This document shows positions 37,145 to 48,278 of a stretch of 64,000 nt of DNA, piece by piece (position 1 is the stretch's first letter; each line of letters opens with the position of its first letter). Where the stretch lies: contig OX637394.1 of assembly GCA_951799425.1 (NCBI GenBank), positions 14,896,001 to 14,960,000 on the forward strand. Reading direction: 5' to 3'. This DNA comes from Ilex aquifolium. Its lineage: Eukaryota; Streptophyta; Magnoliopsida; Aquifoliales; Aquifoliaceae. A program made the translations under genes and the position numbers. The notes beneath the pieces are model-generated. The model saw nothing but the letters and a program-made list of their open reading frames with translations, did no database searches and was not told where the DNA came from.

Positions 37145-39168
37145 ACATACAGAATTTTACAATGGCTCGTTACAATTCTTATTATGACTACCTAAACGGC
37201 CACAATGAATTTTCCTAACAAGCTCACCTCTAGACCTAAATCTACGTTTCCTTGGACGGCCTGATTGTTTTTTTGACAATGGTGACAACATATCAACGTC
37301 AACTGCTGAAAAGTCAGGATGACCGAGTGTTGGAATAGGTGTATAGACTCAGAATAACACAGTCTGTAATTAGTAACATGATAATAATAATCAACAAACT
37401 CATTGATGTTCCTACCACTTTTTTGAATTGCGGCCACAACATGGGCACATGGTAAACTGTTGAACTGTCATTGTTGGCATGAGCACGTTCAACTCTCAAT
37501 GTCAACCGTCACTGAAGGATGTGAATTAACCTCGAAAACATGACTTGATGACATCCTAACAAACCAGGAATGACATTCAGTGAAAGTAGCTTGAAGTTTG
37601 GTTTCAATATGTGGACAATTAATGTTGTTCCACTGTGACGATGTATTCAAGCGACAACCCATTTTGTTCAATATTTGCCCATTTATTGTGTCAATCATGC
37701 TTGTGACAAGTAGGTGACGTGACTTCGTGATCCAAGCATTGAATGACTCAGCCGCATTTGAAGACATCTCCCCATAACGTTTCCCTTTGAAAAAAACATT
37801 CTCCCATTTCTTAAATGGAAGGTTTTCCAAGAACTTATCAACAACGACTCCTCCTTCATGTCGAAACGCATCAAGATTTTCATTGAAAAATGTTTCTGTC
37901 GAATCATAAGCACACAATGTAAACAAAAAAATCATATGCTCGCGAAACACATGGGTAAAACGACCCTCATTATACTTATCTCTCATATTTGCTTTTAGGT
38001 GTTGTAGGCAGAACGAATGGTGCACCGTTGGGAACACCTTTGACATTGCTGCCATCAAGTCAACGTTGCGATCGGACATAATGGTAAGGTCCCTAGTATT
38101 ATCAACAATCTCAGCTAATTGTTCTAAAAACCAATGTCAGTTACACTCATTCTCCGAATCAACAACAACAAAAGCCATGGGGAACAAACCTGCAATACAT
38201 ATAACAACACAAATAGTAACATCACTAAACAGTAACATACAAGTAAAATATTAAAATTTAACTGTAAAATAAAATCAGTAACACCAAATTAAACCAAAAA
38301 AAAATCACCTTGGTTGTCATCTTTTGCAATTGCAGACAAAATAATGCATTTATACATCCCCTTTAAAAATGTACCATTAATGAACAATATGAGTTGACAG
38401 TAGTTAAATCCATGTATACATGTCTTAAATGACATGAACAACCTACTAAAACGTTGCGTGTCCGAATCACCTTCCAACACGAAATAACTACCTGGATTGC
38501 TTTCATTAGCAGTATGTACATACCACCGTAATTGTTGGTATGACAACGAATGATCCCCAAACAGCATACCCCTTGCTTTTTCGACACCCATCCAAGCTTG
38601 ATCATATGATATGGTCAAACCATAATCTATATGAAACATATTTTTCACATCAACTGGTCGTGTGTCAGGTTTTTGTCGGACGTTGTCAACAATAAGACCT
38701 CCAACCAAATTAGAAGTCAATCTTTTGTTCTTTGTCGTGCGTGCAGCCACACCGCACGTGTACTCATTGTTTAACTTCTTATTGTAAAACCATCAATTTA
38801 TTCGTTGGAGTGTAGCAAACAACAAACCACTCACACCCAGCAAAATATTTCATGACTCATTCAGCCTTCACTCTTATTTTTTCATTCTTCACATAATTAA
38901 ACTGAAAACCAACCTCGATTGCATATTTGGATAAAACATTCCGAAAATCAGCTACTCCTCCCTCAAACTTCTGACCAACCTTTACTATTCCCTTGGACCA
39001 TCTATCAATCAACAAAACCTTCTCATTGTGAGAACAAAAATGAAAGAGAAGATCAACCTCGCGACCAACAGGGTCAACAGTTAATTCAAAACTTTCCACA
39101 ACTTCCCCACCCTCAAAATCACGAACTACATCCCCTTTAACAACAACTGTAACATCAACAAAATTCAA
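37145..39168 (-). pseudogene. MuDR-type MULE transposase, decayed
   Basis: The minus-strand order is: plant MuDR N-terminal domain (39168-38857, MNFVDVTVVVKGDVVRD onward, ending in a stop); DNA-binding region EYTCGVAARTTKNKR and FHIDYGLTISYDQAWMG; catalytic core INGTFLKGMYK (about 38363); GLFPMAFVVVDSE and HWFLEQLAEIV; SDRNVDLMAAMSKVFP and HHSFCLQHLKANM (38079 on); AAESFNAWI; a SWIM zinc finger TCSCQQ...PCAHVVAAI (about 37480-37430); and a basic tail RPRKRRFRSRGE with CGRLGSHNKNC. Damage includes UGA between ECN and HW, UGA before TCSC and after QQ, several frame breaks, and asparagine in place of the first catalytic aspartate (normally DGTxLKG). It was probably split by one intron near 38300. 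Confidence 0.85.
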
Positions 39169-40239
39169 CTAAATAGATCGTGCAATTAAAAACATGTTTC
39201 TCACATCATGATAATTTTGTAAAATGCAATTCGATGTCCAGGAAAAGCGTATGACATGGCAACACAATTGGAACTCAACCCATTCCAATTGTCACTCAAC
39301 CCATTCCAATTGTCACTCACCCCATGTAACACATCATCAATTGTGGGATTCATTGTAATTCTTAGCACAACAGTCTCAGAAGAATACTTGCAACAAACCA
39401 ATATGTTATCCTCTATTTGTTATAACCAATAAAACAAATATAAAGGGAAAAATATAGAAAAACAAACATAATCAATTCTAATTCCAATAAATCACGACCA
39501 GTAACATGAAAAAAAATCTTAGAACCTAATTTCACAAAAAAAAAAATGAACTTTGGCAAAGAAAGTCGCGATACGAATACCAGTAACTAACATTGAATTT
39601 CGGCAATAACAAAAGCATAAAAAAACGAAAATAATCAATTCTAATTCCAATAAAAAGCACAAACAGTAACATGAAAAATAAACTTAGAATCTAATTTCAA
39701 AATAAAAAAATAACTCCAGTAAAAAACGTTGCAATATGAAATTTCGATAAGAAACATAGAATTTCCGGCAAGTGACTTTCAATTTACACAAAAAATGTCC
39801 AAAACAGCACTGTTATTCATATTATGTAAATCAACAAATTACAATGAAAATACCTTAGCAAATAATAATGTTTCAGCACGAACTGGAATCAAGAACAAGC
39901 AAGTTGAAGTAGAATCACAACAAAAATCGAAACTCCAGATGCTGCTTGTATCACCTCTGGGCCTCTCTATCAATCACAAAAGTTTGTTACTCAAATGCTA
40001 TAACAGACAAACGAATTATGCTTGATTCAAATTTTGAATTTTTAATGGAATCTTTTGATCTGAAATTTAATTAATAGATCAATGATTTTAATGTAATTCA
40101 AGCATAATATTATGATATATACGATTTCCATAAAAAACTGAACAATTTGTTACCCTATATATCTCAAACATTTATCCTATATCTTTCCATAATTGACCAA
40201 AGTTAACACCGTTAGTGGTGTTTTTGAGATAAAAAAAAA

Positions 40240-40356
40240 GTGGACTTAAGTCAGTATATATAATTTTAAACATGGACTTAGCTCCTCATAAGTTTCCTTG
40301 CCAGACTTATCTCCAAACAAGTACAGCTAGGGAGACTCACCCCCAATTTTCACTTA
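40240..40356 (-). repeat. Right terminal inverted repeat of the MULE
   Basis: This is the reverse complement of the left repeat, with AAACAAGTACAGCTAGGGAG and TGGACTTAAGTC as landmarks. The outer limit is uncertain in the A/T-rich edge. Confidence 0.75.
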
Positions 40357-40972
40357 ATTTTTTTTTCCCCAATGATCATCTGGTTGTAAAATAAATGTAA
40401 TAAGTTCTTTTCGCCAATGTTGTTGAGAGTTTACGTTAGAAAGATCAAAGCTTCATGCATCTTCATTTTTTAATGTTAGCCAAAGTATGCATGACTTGAC
40501 TTTCGAGTTTAGTGATAAAATCATTTATGACCAAAGACCTTCTTCGGTGTTAGATTATCTTAATTTAAATAATATACAATGAATTCAAGTGGAGTATATT
40601 GAATTTAAATAGGCCTCTAATTAATACAAACTAACAATCTAGAATTAAAGAAACATTGATAAGAATAAAATCCTAATTAATTTGACCATCTTCTCTTGAA
40701 TGAATACAAAAAACTTATGTTTTCTTTTTACCATCATAGAAAAATTTGTGGTATCAATGTTGAGATTTTGGTAGTTGTTTTTGGCATCTTACGATGACAT
40801 GCAATAAGATTATAACTTTGAGCAAATGTGACAAGAAAATTTTCTTATGCACCCTTTAAAATGACGAAAAATAAATGAAAGCAAATATCAATGAAGACCA
40901 GACCTAGAATTTCAAACAAGAAAAACATATATGCCTAACCGTGGAGGGATAATCTCCAGCTCCACTCCTTGT

Positions 40973-41033
<61 letters not shown>

Positions 41034-42177
41034 TGTGGAAAACTACGCTTCAAAATAAGTCCAAAAAATGATCATTTTGAAAGGTCCTTTTAAGTTTTAA
41101 AATTACTTGATTGTTATGTTGTCATCCAATTTTTTTGCTCCAAGCTACTTCTAAGTGACGCAAACTTTTGTTTATATCGCCACAATTTATTGTAATCCTC
41201 AATCAATAGCTCCTTTTTTCTTTTTTACCCTGTGAAAATTATTGGTGAGTCAAAATCTACGACTATATTTAGTATTCCAAGACATGTCAAATAATATTTA
41301 TTCCAAATGTACGCATTAACAAACTCTCCCCATATTATATTAACCAATACATTGTAGTGTGCATAAACCACAATTGATTCGTGAGGTTTATGAAGCTTCA
41401 TCCCTCATTCAATGTTTCCTTTACTATCATTTAGATTTTATTCAGTTTGGTAGATTTGGCACAAAAAAAAAAGAGTAATATTACACCGACCAAATAGTGA
41501 GAGAAGAATTAAATGAATTGATTCTAATATTATGGTGCTTTTAGTGCCACTTATACTCATTTAAAATTAAAATTTTCATATGAAAGCAAACAAAGAAGTG
41601 AAGCAACCGAAAGACCTTGAGTTCTAAACCTTCTTTAGTAGCTAACCTAAGCCAAAACGGGTCGAATCCATAGAGAAAATTTAAAAACAAACACAATAGA
41701 ATTTTGAAATGCAAAAAAGTGTGCTGAAATAAAATCATACAAGAGTATGTCAAGGCATAAAGGATTTAATTTTTGTACACTTACCGGCGCAAATGAAAAG
41801 AAAAAAAGGCAGGGCAGAGTGAGATTGAAAATTAAGGTTTTTATGATGCATAGTGATTGACTATCTAATGGTGAGATACATGACGATTGAGAGTTTTATT
41901 TCACCTTTTGTTTGTTTCAATGCTTCTGGTGTGTTTTCGACATCAACATCTTCTTGTTTGGTAATTCTAACATTTTTCTGTCTGAAGTTATGAAAAATTA
42001 TGTTATCAGTTGCATCATGAATTGTAGATTCAATTGATTCAACCTCAAATAAATAATTTCAATAAAAAAGATACATCAAGGATAGATTTCTAACTAGCTT
42101 GATTGGTAGGTATAAATTTGTTTTGAATTTCTTTAGGCTTTATTAGTGTTATAGGAAAATTTTGTTTTAATTAATTT
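40357..42177. other. AT-rich spacer with TA/GA microsatellite
   Basis: No gene is recognised. A TA run (about 40973-40986) passes into a GA run (about 40987-41033). About 41890-42150 resembles 30375-30640. The right edge is the insertion point of the LTR retrotransposon. Confidence 0.4.
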
Positions 42178-42767
42178 TGATGATGCACAAATTGGTCTCG
42201 TGTAAGATCAACAGTCGAGTGTGTGATAGGGTGTAATTAATGAACAATAAATGAAGCAATCAATGACAAAACAATAAATATCGAGTCAACGCAAAGATAT
42301 ATAGTGGTTCGGTCCGGGTGACTTACTCCACTATCGGGAAATGACAGCGATGACCAGAGGTCTTTATTGATGAATAAAGTAAGAGAGAAGGCTCCGGGAA
42401 ATGTGTGCTCCAGGAGAGGTACAATAACTAGGAGAGAGAAACTATGTGTGTAGGTATAGAGAGGTGTGTTGAGAGATGTGTCTCTCCATGTAGAGAGAAC
42501 TTACAATTTATAGGTATGGTGAAGCGGTGACGTGAGTGTGAGGGAACTACTTCTTCGAGGAGGATAGTTACAAAAGGTAAGTACAATTAAGATAGGATTG
42601 ATCCTCGTGTATCCATCCTAATGATCTCTCCCCCACGTGCCCATTACTTCATGGACTCCTTGGATCTTGGACTGAGTCAGATTGATAAAGCGGACTTGTG
42701 TTGCATTCTACCTGACTTGAGCTTGCTTGATTTATTAGGTCTGGCCCAATTAGATTTGGGCTCATCA
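42178..42767 (-). repeat. 3' LTR of the retrotransposon
   Basis: On the plus strand it begins TGATGATGCACAAATTGG and ends TTTGGGCTCATCA, so TG...CA termini are kept in both readings. It is 590 bp and nearly collinear with the other LTR. Confidence 0.92.
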
Positions 42768-43084
42768 TTTGCCCCCTATGCCCCAATTTCTTATTGTGTC
42801 AAGGAGATTAAGGGCATGAGTGAGCTCTTCATTCAAAAGATTTCTTGTTCTGTACGGTAGTCTCTTCATTCCCTCAATCACGAAGCTTCTAATAACTCCA
42901 TGGTTGGGCATCCACTGCTCTGGCTCTGTCGTCGATGCCGTGAGAGGTGAGGAAGACAACACTCATGGCATGGAGAACGAAGCTGCAAAGGCTGATGGCG
43001 CTAGGGGAGCAGACGATAACGCCCTTCACAGGTTAGGCGACGGCTCAGTGGCTGGTGACACCTTGGTCTTGGCAGTGGTCAGGG

Positions 43085-43240
43085 CCCACGTGGGAGAGAG
43101 AGGAAGCGGTGCCCATGTAGGAGGCAGCTCCAATGTGGGAGAGAAAGGAGACGATGCCCATATGGGAGACATCGCCAAAGTGGGAGAGAGAGGAGGCGGC
43201 ACCCATGTAAGAGGCAACGCCAAAGTGGGAGAGAGAGGAG
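43085..43240. repeat. 45-bp minisatellite, about 3.5 units
   Basis: Units begin GTGGGAGAGAGAGGA and run to about GGCAACGCCAAA. In the plus frame each would read as a 15-residue HVGERG-type repeat. It lies in the CG-rich non-gag part of the retrotransposon. Confidence 0.8.
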
Positions 43241-44347
43241 GCGATGCTGGGCGGCGCCCATGGGGCGCTTGGTGACTTTCAAAAGCTGGACGTGCAGGCG
43301 AGCTGGCGGACGCTGGCTTGGGCGATGCCTGCTTGGGTGCTAGCTGGCCTGGGCGACGCTGTTTGCGCGCTGGTTGATGTTGTCTGGCATGGGCGCCTTG
43401 GAGCAGAAGCTGGTCTTGGCTACACCATGGAGACCTGGGCGACGCTAGAAGATGTATGTGGTCTAGGCGACACCTGGGAGGCCTAGGGAGTCGAGCGGAG
43501 TATCAGAAAACCATGAAAAATCGTAAAACTTTGAACGGCCATAACTTTGCGCTCGGTTGTCCGAAGGTGGTTTGATCAACAAATTTTCTCAAAAAATGTT
43601 TATATCTCTCTGAATTTGAGTTTTAAGCACAAATTAGTGAAACTGACGGTGGTGGGAAGCTGCGTTCTAGCAGGCAGTTGTCAGGCATTCATGGGAGACG
43701 GATTGACATTCTGGATTTTTGCCAGAGAGGGAGACTATGACGGATTTCGACTGTGGTGGTTCTTGACCTTGTCTCTGATTTCAGGAGCTCCCGTTGATAG
43801 AGTGATGATGGAGGTGGAGGTTCTCTATGCTTCTAGGGTGGTGTCTTCCCCTCCTCCCAAGAGGGTGATGCCCCCAGTGCTTCTTGGTCAAGGTCCGATG
43901 ACTAGGTTGCTTCCCGGGAGATGGGACCCGGTGGTGCCCCCATTCCTTCCCAGATTGTGACTCCTATGTGTACCAGAGCTAGCATTTGTACCGTTGTAGG
44001 AGTTGTGACTCTAATGCGATCTTCTACGGGGACTGTAGCTCTGCATAACTGTCTTGCTTCTAGTAGTGGCTCGGTGTCCATACTTCGATGTGACTTCGGT
44101 CAAGGAGTGACTTTGGAGGTTTGTGACTCCCGGGGATATCAGAGAGGTTGGATCCCAAGGTCCAGAGGGCATTATCAATACCGCGATGGAGGGATTCTTT
44201 TTTTCTTCATGTTCTGCTTTTTGGATTCTTGTAGATGACTGTTGCTTTCCCCTGCCTCTTTTCAAGAATGATCAAACTTGGAGAGGCATCCAGGGATCTG
44301 GCGAAAGAGAGGTGGGCTTCAAGAGACTGCTGAGGAGCAGTTGAGTC

Positions 44348-45760
44348 TTGCTCATGAGAGAGTCGCGCCTCCTGAAACCGAGCTTTTTGGCATCCTACGA
44401 GAGGGCCGAGAAGCTGGAGGCTGATAAAAAGATTGTTTGCGTGAGAGTAGAATCAAGGTTGCTAACGTCCCGTGAAAAGGCCGCAAAGCTGGAGGTCGAG
44501 CTACGTATAGCTCAGGAAAAGGGCTGTCGTGGCAGAGGCTTATAAGGTGACTACCTGCGCGAGAGCAGAGTCAGAGCTGCGGACATCCCATGAGAGGGCC
44601 GAAAAGCTGGAGGCTGAGCTACGTATAGCTCGGGAGAGGGCTGACATGGCAGAAACTTGTAAGGAGACTACCTGCGCGAGAGCAGAGTTATAGCTGCAAA
44701 CGTCCCGTGAGAGGGCCCCAGGAGCTGAGACTGAACTACGTATAGCTCGAGAGATGGCTGGCGTAGTAGAGGCTTATAAGGTGACTATCTGCGCGAGAGT
44801 AGAGTCAGAGCTGCCGACGTCCCGTGAGAGGGCTGCAAAGCTGGAGGCCGAACTACGTATAACTCGGGAGATGGCTGCCGTGACAGAGGCTTATAAGGTG
44901 ACTTCCTGTGTGAGAGCAGAGTCAGAGCTACGGACGTCACGTGAGAGGGCCGCAGGAGCTGAGGCCGAGCTACGTATAGCTCGGGAGATGGCTGTCGTGG
45001 CAGAGACTTTTAAAGAGACTACCTGCGCGATAGCAGAGTCATAGCTACAAACGTCCCCGTGAGAGAGCCGTAGGAGCTGAGGCCGAACTACGTATAGTTA
45101 GAGAGATGACTGTCGTTGTAGAGGCTTATAAGGTGACTACTTGTGCGAGAGCAGAGTCAGAGCTACAGACGTCCCGTGACAGGGTCGCAAAGCTGGAGGC
45201 CGAACTACGTATAGCTCGGGAGAGGGCTACCGTGACAGAGACTTATAAGGTGACTGCCTGCGCGAGAGCAGAGTCAGAGCTGCGGACTTCCCGTGAAAGG
45301 GCCGCAGGAGCTGAGGTCGAGCTACGTATAGCTCGGGAGATGGTTGTCGTGGTAGAGGCTTGTACGGAGATTACCTGCGCGAGAGAAGAGTCATAGCTGC
45401 AAATGTCTCGTGAGAGGGCCGCAGGAGCTAAGGTCGAACTACGTATAGCTCGGGAGATGGATGTCGTAGCAGAGGCTTATAAGGTAACTACCTGCGCGAG
45501 AGTAGAGTCAGAGCTACGGATGTCTCGTGAGAGGGCTGCAAAGCTGGAGGCCGAACTATGTATAGCTCGAGAGAGGGTTGTCGTGGCAGAGGCTTATAAG
45601 GTAACTGCCTGCGCAAGAGCAGAATCAAAGCTTCGGACGTCCTGTAAGAGGGCCGCAGGAGTTGAGGCCGAGCTACGTATAGCTCGGGATATGGCTGTCG
45701 TGGCAAAGACTCATTCCATTGAGATGGAGATGAGGAGAGAAGCTCTTGAGAGAGCTTGAC
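44348..45760 (+). CDS. Antisense coiled-coil repeat ORF of the retrotransposon (broken)
   Basis: This plus-strand reading frame is opposite to gag. It is built from 39-residue repeats of the form ESELRTSRERAAKLEAEL followed by RIAREMAVVAEAYKVTTCAR. Heptad-like spacing of Leu/Ala with Arg/Glu pairs predicts a long alpha-helical coiled coil. The frame is cut by single-base slips near 44520 and 45055 and by stops where TCATAG or TTATAG replaces a TCAGAG-type codon (44690, 45040, 45393). The last open piece ends ...REALERA at 45759. I do not recognise a function. Antisense ORFs are known in Tat-lineage elements, but whether this matches one needs a search. The steady repeat phase (117 bp, a multiple of 3) suggests past selection for an open frame or simple duplication of a codon-sized unit. 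Confidence 0.55.
44400..45720. repeat. 117-bp tandem repeat, 11 units, with 351-bp higher order
   Basis: The word CTACGTATAGCTC (or one-base variants) marks each unit at 44501, 44619, 44736, 44853, 44970, 45088, 45205, 45322, 45439, 45556 and 45673, thus 117 bp apart except for two +1 slips. Units differ at one site: AAGCTGGAG (K-L-E) or GGAGCTGAG (G-A-E). From 44853 on the order K-G-G repeats, so a three-unit block of 351 bp was itself duplicated. Confidence 0.93.
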
Positions 45761-46130
45761 AACTTTCCCTACTATTGGGTTTTCTGGCTTCGTCCCATAT
45801 GAGGCATCATGGGTAGATGGTGACGGGGAGAGCCTTGATGATAGTGGCTTGGGGAGTAGTGACGGATAATCGGGAGTATGACGACTTTTGTCTTTTTGTC
45901 TACCTTGTTGTTAGGTCCATGTTTTGACTTTTGTAAGATAAAATAAGAGTCACTAACTTGTATAATAGCTCTTAAGGTGTTTGGCATCCCATAGGTGGGT
46001 TGAGGCTTTCCTGGCGGAGTTTGTGTCACCTCCTCTTCCTCCTAGTCCTTAGGAGATTGTCTCGATTTCTCCGAGGGGTTGCTGGCGTTCTCTATCATCT
46101 TGGTCTCGCCCAAGTGGCGAGACTTGTCCC

Positions 46131-47630
46131 CTACCAGCAACGTACTGCCGCAAAATGGTCATGCTGTATGAGCTCCTCGATCTGCCTTTTAAGATCAAAA
46201 CAGTCATCAGTATCATGGTCGTGATCGCGGTGGAAGCGACAGATCTTGTTCAAACTCCTCTGGTTCGAGGCGGTCTTCATCTTCTCTGGCCAGCATACCG
46301 TAGGATCATCCTGTATTTGGAAACATGATATGCTCCACGGAAGCATTGAGCGGCGTGAAGGCTTGCCGCTCTCTTAGAGGCGGGGGACCAAGGCGGTCCT
46401 TGACAGAGACTCTCTCGGTTCTGTGTCTCTTGCTCTTTGCCTCCCTCTTATCTTCGCGGGTGTCCCTCATTTTCTCTCCTCTTCTTGAGGACTCACCTCG
46501 ACGGGCTTTGGTGACGTCCTCAACGTTTATGTACTTTTGTGCCCTTGACAGCAGCTCAGACATGCTGGAGGGCGGCTTCTTGAGGACAGAGAATATAAAA
46601 CTGGAGGAGCGCAGACCCGCAATGAAGGCGGCTAGGGCTACTCTATCGTCTTGCTCTTCAATCTGGAGAGTCTCCTAATTGAAACGAGTGAGGTAACTCC
46701 TTAAACTTTCATCCCGATCCTACTTGACGGTGAGCAGATGGGTAACTGACTTCTGATGTTGACGTCCCCCAATGAAGTGGGAGATGAAAGACTTGCTTAA
46801 CTTCGCAAAGGAGTCAATGAAAGAAGGCTTGAGCTTAGCGAACCACTAGCGTGCTGACCCCTTGAGGGTGGTAGGGAAGACTCTACACATGATCTCATCA
46901 GGCACGTTGTGAAGTTGCATGAGAGATTTATATGTGTCGAGATGATCCAGAGGGTTCTTGGTACCGTCGAAGATCTCGATGGCGGACATCTTGAATTTCG
47001 AGGGTAGGGGGTAATTGACAACATCTGCAACGAACGGGGTGTCAGTACGTCTTACCATGTAATCTACAGTCTCGGATGTTTGTGCCTTGATGACGTTGAG
47101 GGCATCACCGAGTTGGTTTTGCACCTCTCTGATCTTCTCATCCCATTGGTTGGGGACATCCTTCACCGGATCGTTGTAATGGCTTTCATGATCGGCATAT
47201 TGGTTTTCTCCCTTTTCCTCGTGCGTAGGTACATGAGGAGGGGGAACATGTGAGCTTCTTGTGCACTGAGGAGGGACTCCTTGGCGAGGGGCGCCCGACG
47301 TTGCCCGGGGGCGTTTTGGTGCGAGGCTCCACGGTTGGGGGGGGGGGCGACTTGGAGCCCATAGTGGAGAAGTTACGGTGCTTCTCTCATCAGAGGGAGT
47401 TGTGCTCCTCCTACAGGCTAAGGGGCGACGCCTCCCGAGGCGAGCATCAGCTGAATGATTTGCTGGTTCTGGTTTACTAGCAGCTGCATGGTCTGTAAAA
47501 GCTGTTGCCCGACCACGGGAGTCGCCGCAGTGTATGGTTCCGAGGGTACGAGGGGAGGCGGAGCCTCCTCCTGGCGGGCCGGGTTGTTGTCTCCCGGTTG
47601 TTGACTCATCGACTTGGTCGTGATTGCCAT
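46131..47630 (-). pseudogene. Decayed gag gene of the retrotransposon
   Basis: The ATG at 47630 gives MAITTKSMSQQPGDNNPARQ, a proline/glutamine-rich leader ending near 47418. After a frame change, 47166-46306 holds a retrotransposon gag (capsid) domain: PSKFKMSAIEIFDGTKNPLD, HLDTYKSLMQLHNVPDEIMC, then after a UAG WFAKLKPSFIDSF, and after another UAG (following FN) ETLQIEEQDDRVALAAFIAG. A basic region RRGESSRRGEKMRD follows. In a third frame (46346-46131) CRFHRDHDHDTDDCFDLKRQ and IEELIQ match the C-x-H...DDC-x-DLKRQIE zinc-knuckle-like end of many gypsy gags. At least two in-frame stops and two frameshifts make it non-functional. It probably formed the virus-like particle shell with a partner supplying pol. 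Confidence 0.85.
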
Positions 47631-47693
47631 GGATTTAAAAGAAAGTAGCAAGGTAGTAGAAAAATCAGTCGTTTTCCACAGACGGTGCCAAAC

Positions 47694-48278
47694 TGATGAT
47701 GCACAAATTGGTCTCGTGCAAAATCAACAATCGAGTGTGTGATAGAGTGTAATTAATGAACAATAAATATAGCAATCAATAGCAAAACAGTAAATATCTA
47801 GTCAACGCAAAGATATATAGTGGTTCGGTCCGGGTAACTTACTCCACTCTCGGGAAACGGCAGCGGTGGCCGGAAGTCTTTATTGATGAATAAAGTAAGA
47901 GAGAAGGCTCTGGGAGATGTGTGCTCCGGGAGAGGTACAATAGCTAGAAGAGAGAAACTATGTATATAGGTGTAGAGAGGTGTGTTGAGAGACGTGTCTC
48001 TCCATGTGGAGAGAGTTTACAATTTATAGGTATGGTGAGGTGGTGAGTGTGAGTGCACTACTTATTCGGGGATGATAGTTATAAAAGGTAAGTACAATTA
48101 AGGTATGATTGATCCTTGTGTATCCATCTAGATGATTTCTCCCCCACGTGCCCATTCCTTCGTGGACTCCTTGGATCTTGGACTGGGTCAGATTGATAAA
48201 GCGGGTTTGGGTTGCCTTCTAACTGACTTGGACTTGCTTGATTTATTGGGTTTGACCCAGTTAGATTTGAGCTCATTA
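47694..48278 (-). repeat. 5' LTR of the retrotransposon
   Basis: It begins TGATGATGCACAAATTGG and ends TTTGAGCTCATTA (CA mutated to TA on the plus strand). It is 585 bp. Scattered differences from the other LTR show that the insertion is not recent. Confidence 0.92.

Larger units (their letters stand above)
31955..39985. repeat. Dispersed GTTACT/AGTAAC word array in MULE non-coding DNA
   Basis: By eye at least 40 GTTACT or AGTAAC words occur, often as ATGTTACTGTG or CAGTAACATG. They are mostly in the GTTACT sense in the left half and in the AGTAAC sense in the right half, thus roughly mirror-symmetric about the element. They sit in introns and spacers rather than coding exons. The flanking DNA does not show this density. 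Confidence 0.7.
31389..40356. mobile_element. Mutator-like element (MULE) carrying transposase and Ulp1-like gene
   Basis: Long terminal inverted repeats bound this roughly 9-kb element. The left end shares CCCCTAGATGGACTTG, TTGTTTGGAGATAA, AAACTTAT and AAGTCCACTTTTT with the reverse complement of the right end (CTCCCTAGCTGTACTTG and so on), over about 90-115 bp. Inside, a MuDR-type transposase (minus, right half) and a Ulp1-like cysteine protease gene (plus, left half) converge. This is the layout of the ULP-carrying MULEs known from plants (Kaonashi-type). Both genes are broken, so this copy is probably immobile by itself. Exact outer bases and the 9-11-bp target copy could not be fixed because the flanks are A/T runs. 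Confidence 0.85.
42178..48278 (-). mobile_element. Non-autonomous Ty3/gypsy-like LTR retrotransposon with antisense ORF
   Basis: Two LTRs (42178-42767 and 47694-48278) bound a 4.9-kb interior. The flanks AATTT (42173-42177) and AACTT (48279-48283) are a one-mismatch target copy. Read on the minus strand, the interior starts two bases after the LTR with TTGGCACCGTCTGTGG, the usual primer-site/leader form of a large gypsy group, and ends with purine-rich GGGGCATAGGGGGCAAA next to the 3' LTR. A gag-like gene follows the leader. No protease, reverse transcriptase, RNase H or integrase motif was found in the space where pol would be. Instead there is CG-rich sequence and an antisense repeat ORF. 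Antisense ORFs near the 3' end are described for the Tat lineage (for example Grande and Ogre), so that lineage is likely. Confidence 0.85.

Noticed and set aside
31380..40370. Target-site duplication of the MULE
   Set aside because: Both flanks are A or T runs, so no 9-11-bp copy can be called honestly.
44400..45720. Regular 117-bp repeats as a CRISPR-like or centromeric array
   Set aside because: The units are contiguous without unique spacers, keep codon phase and lie inside an LTR retrotransposon. This is plant nuclear DNA.
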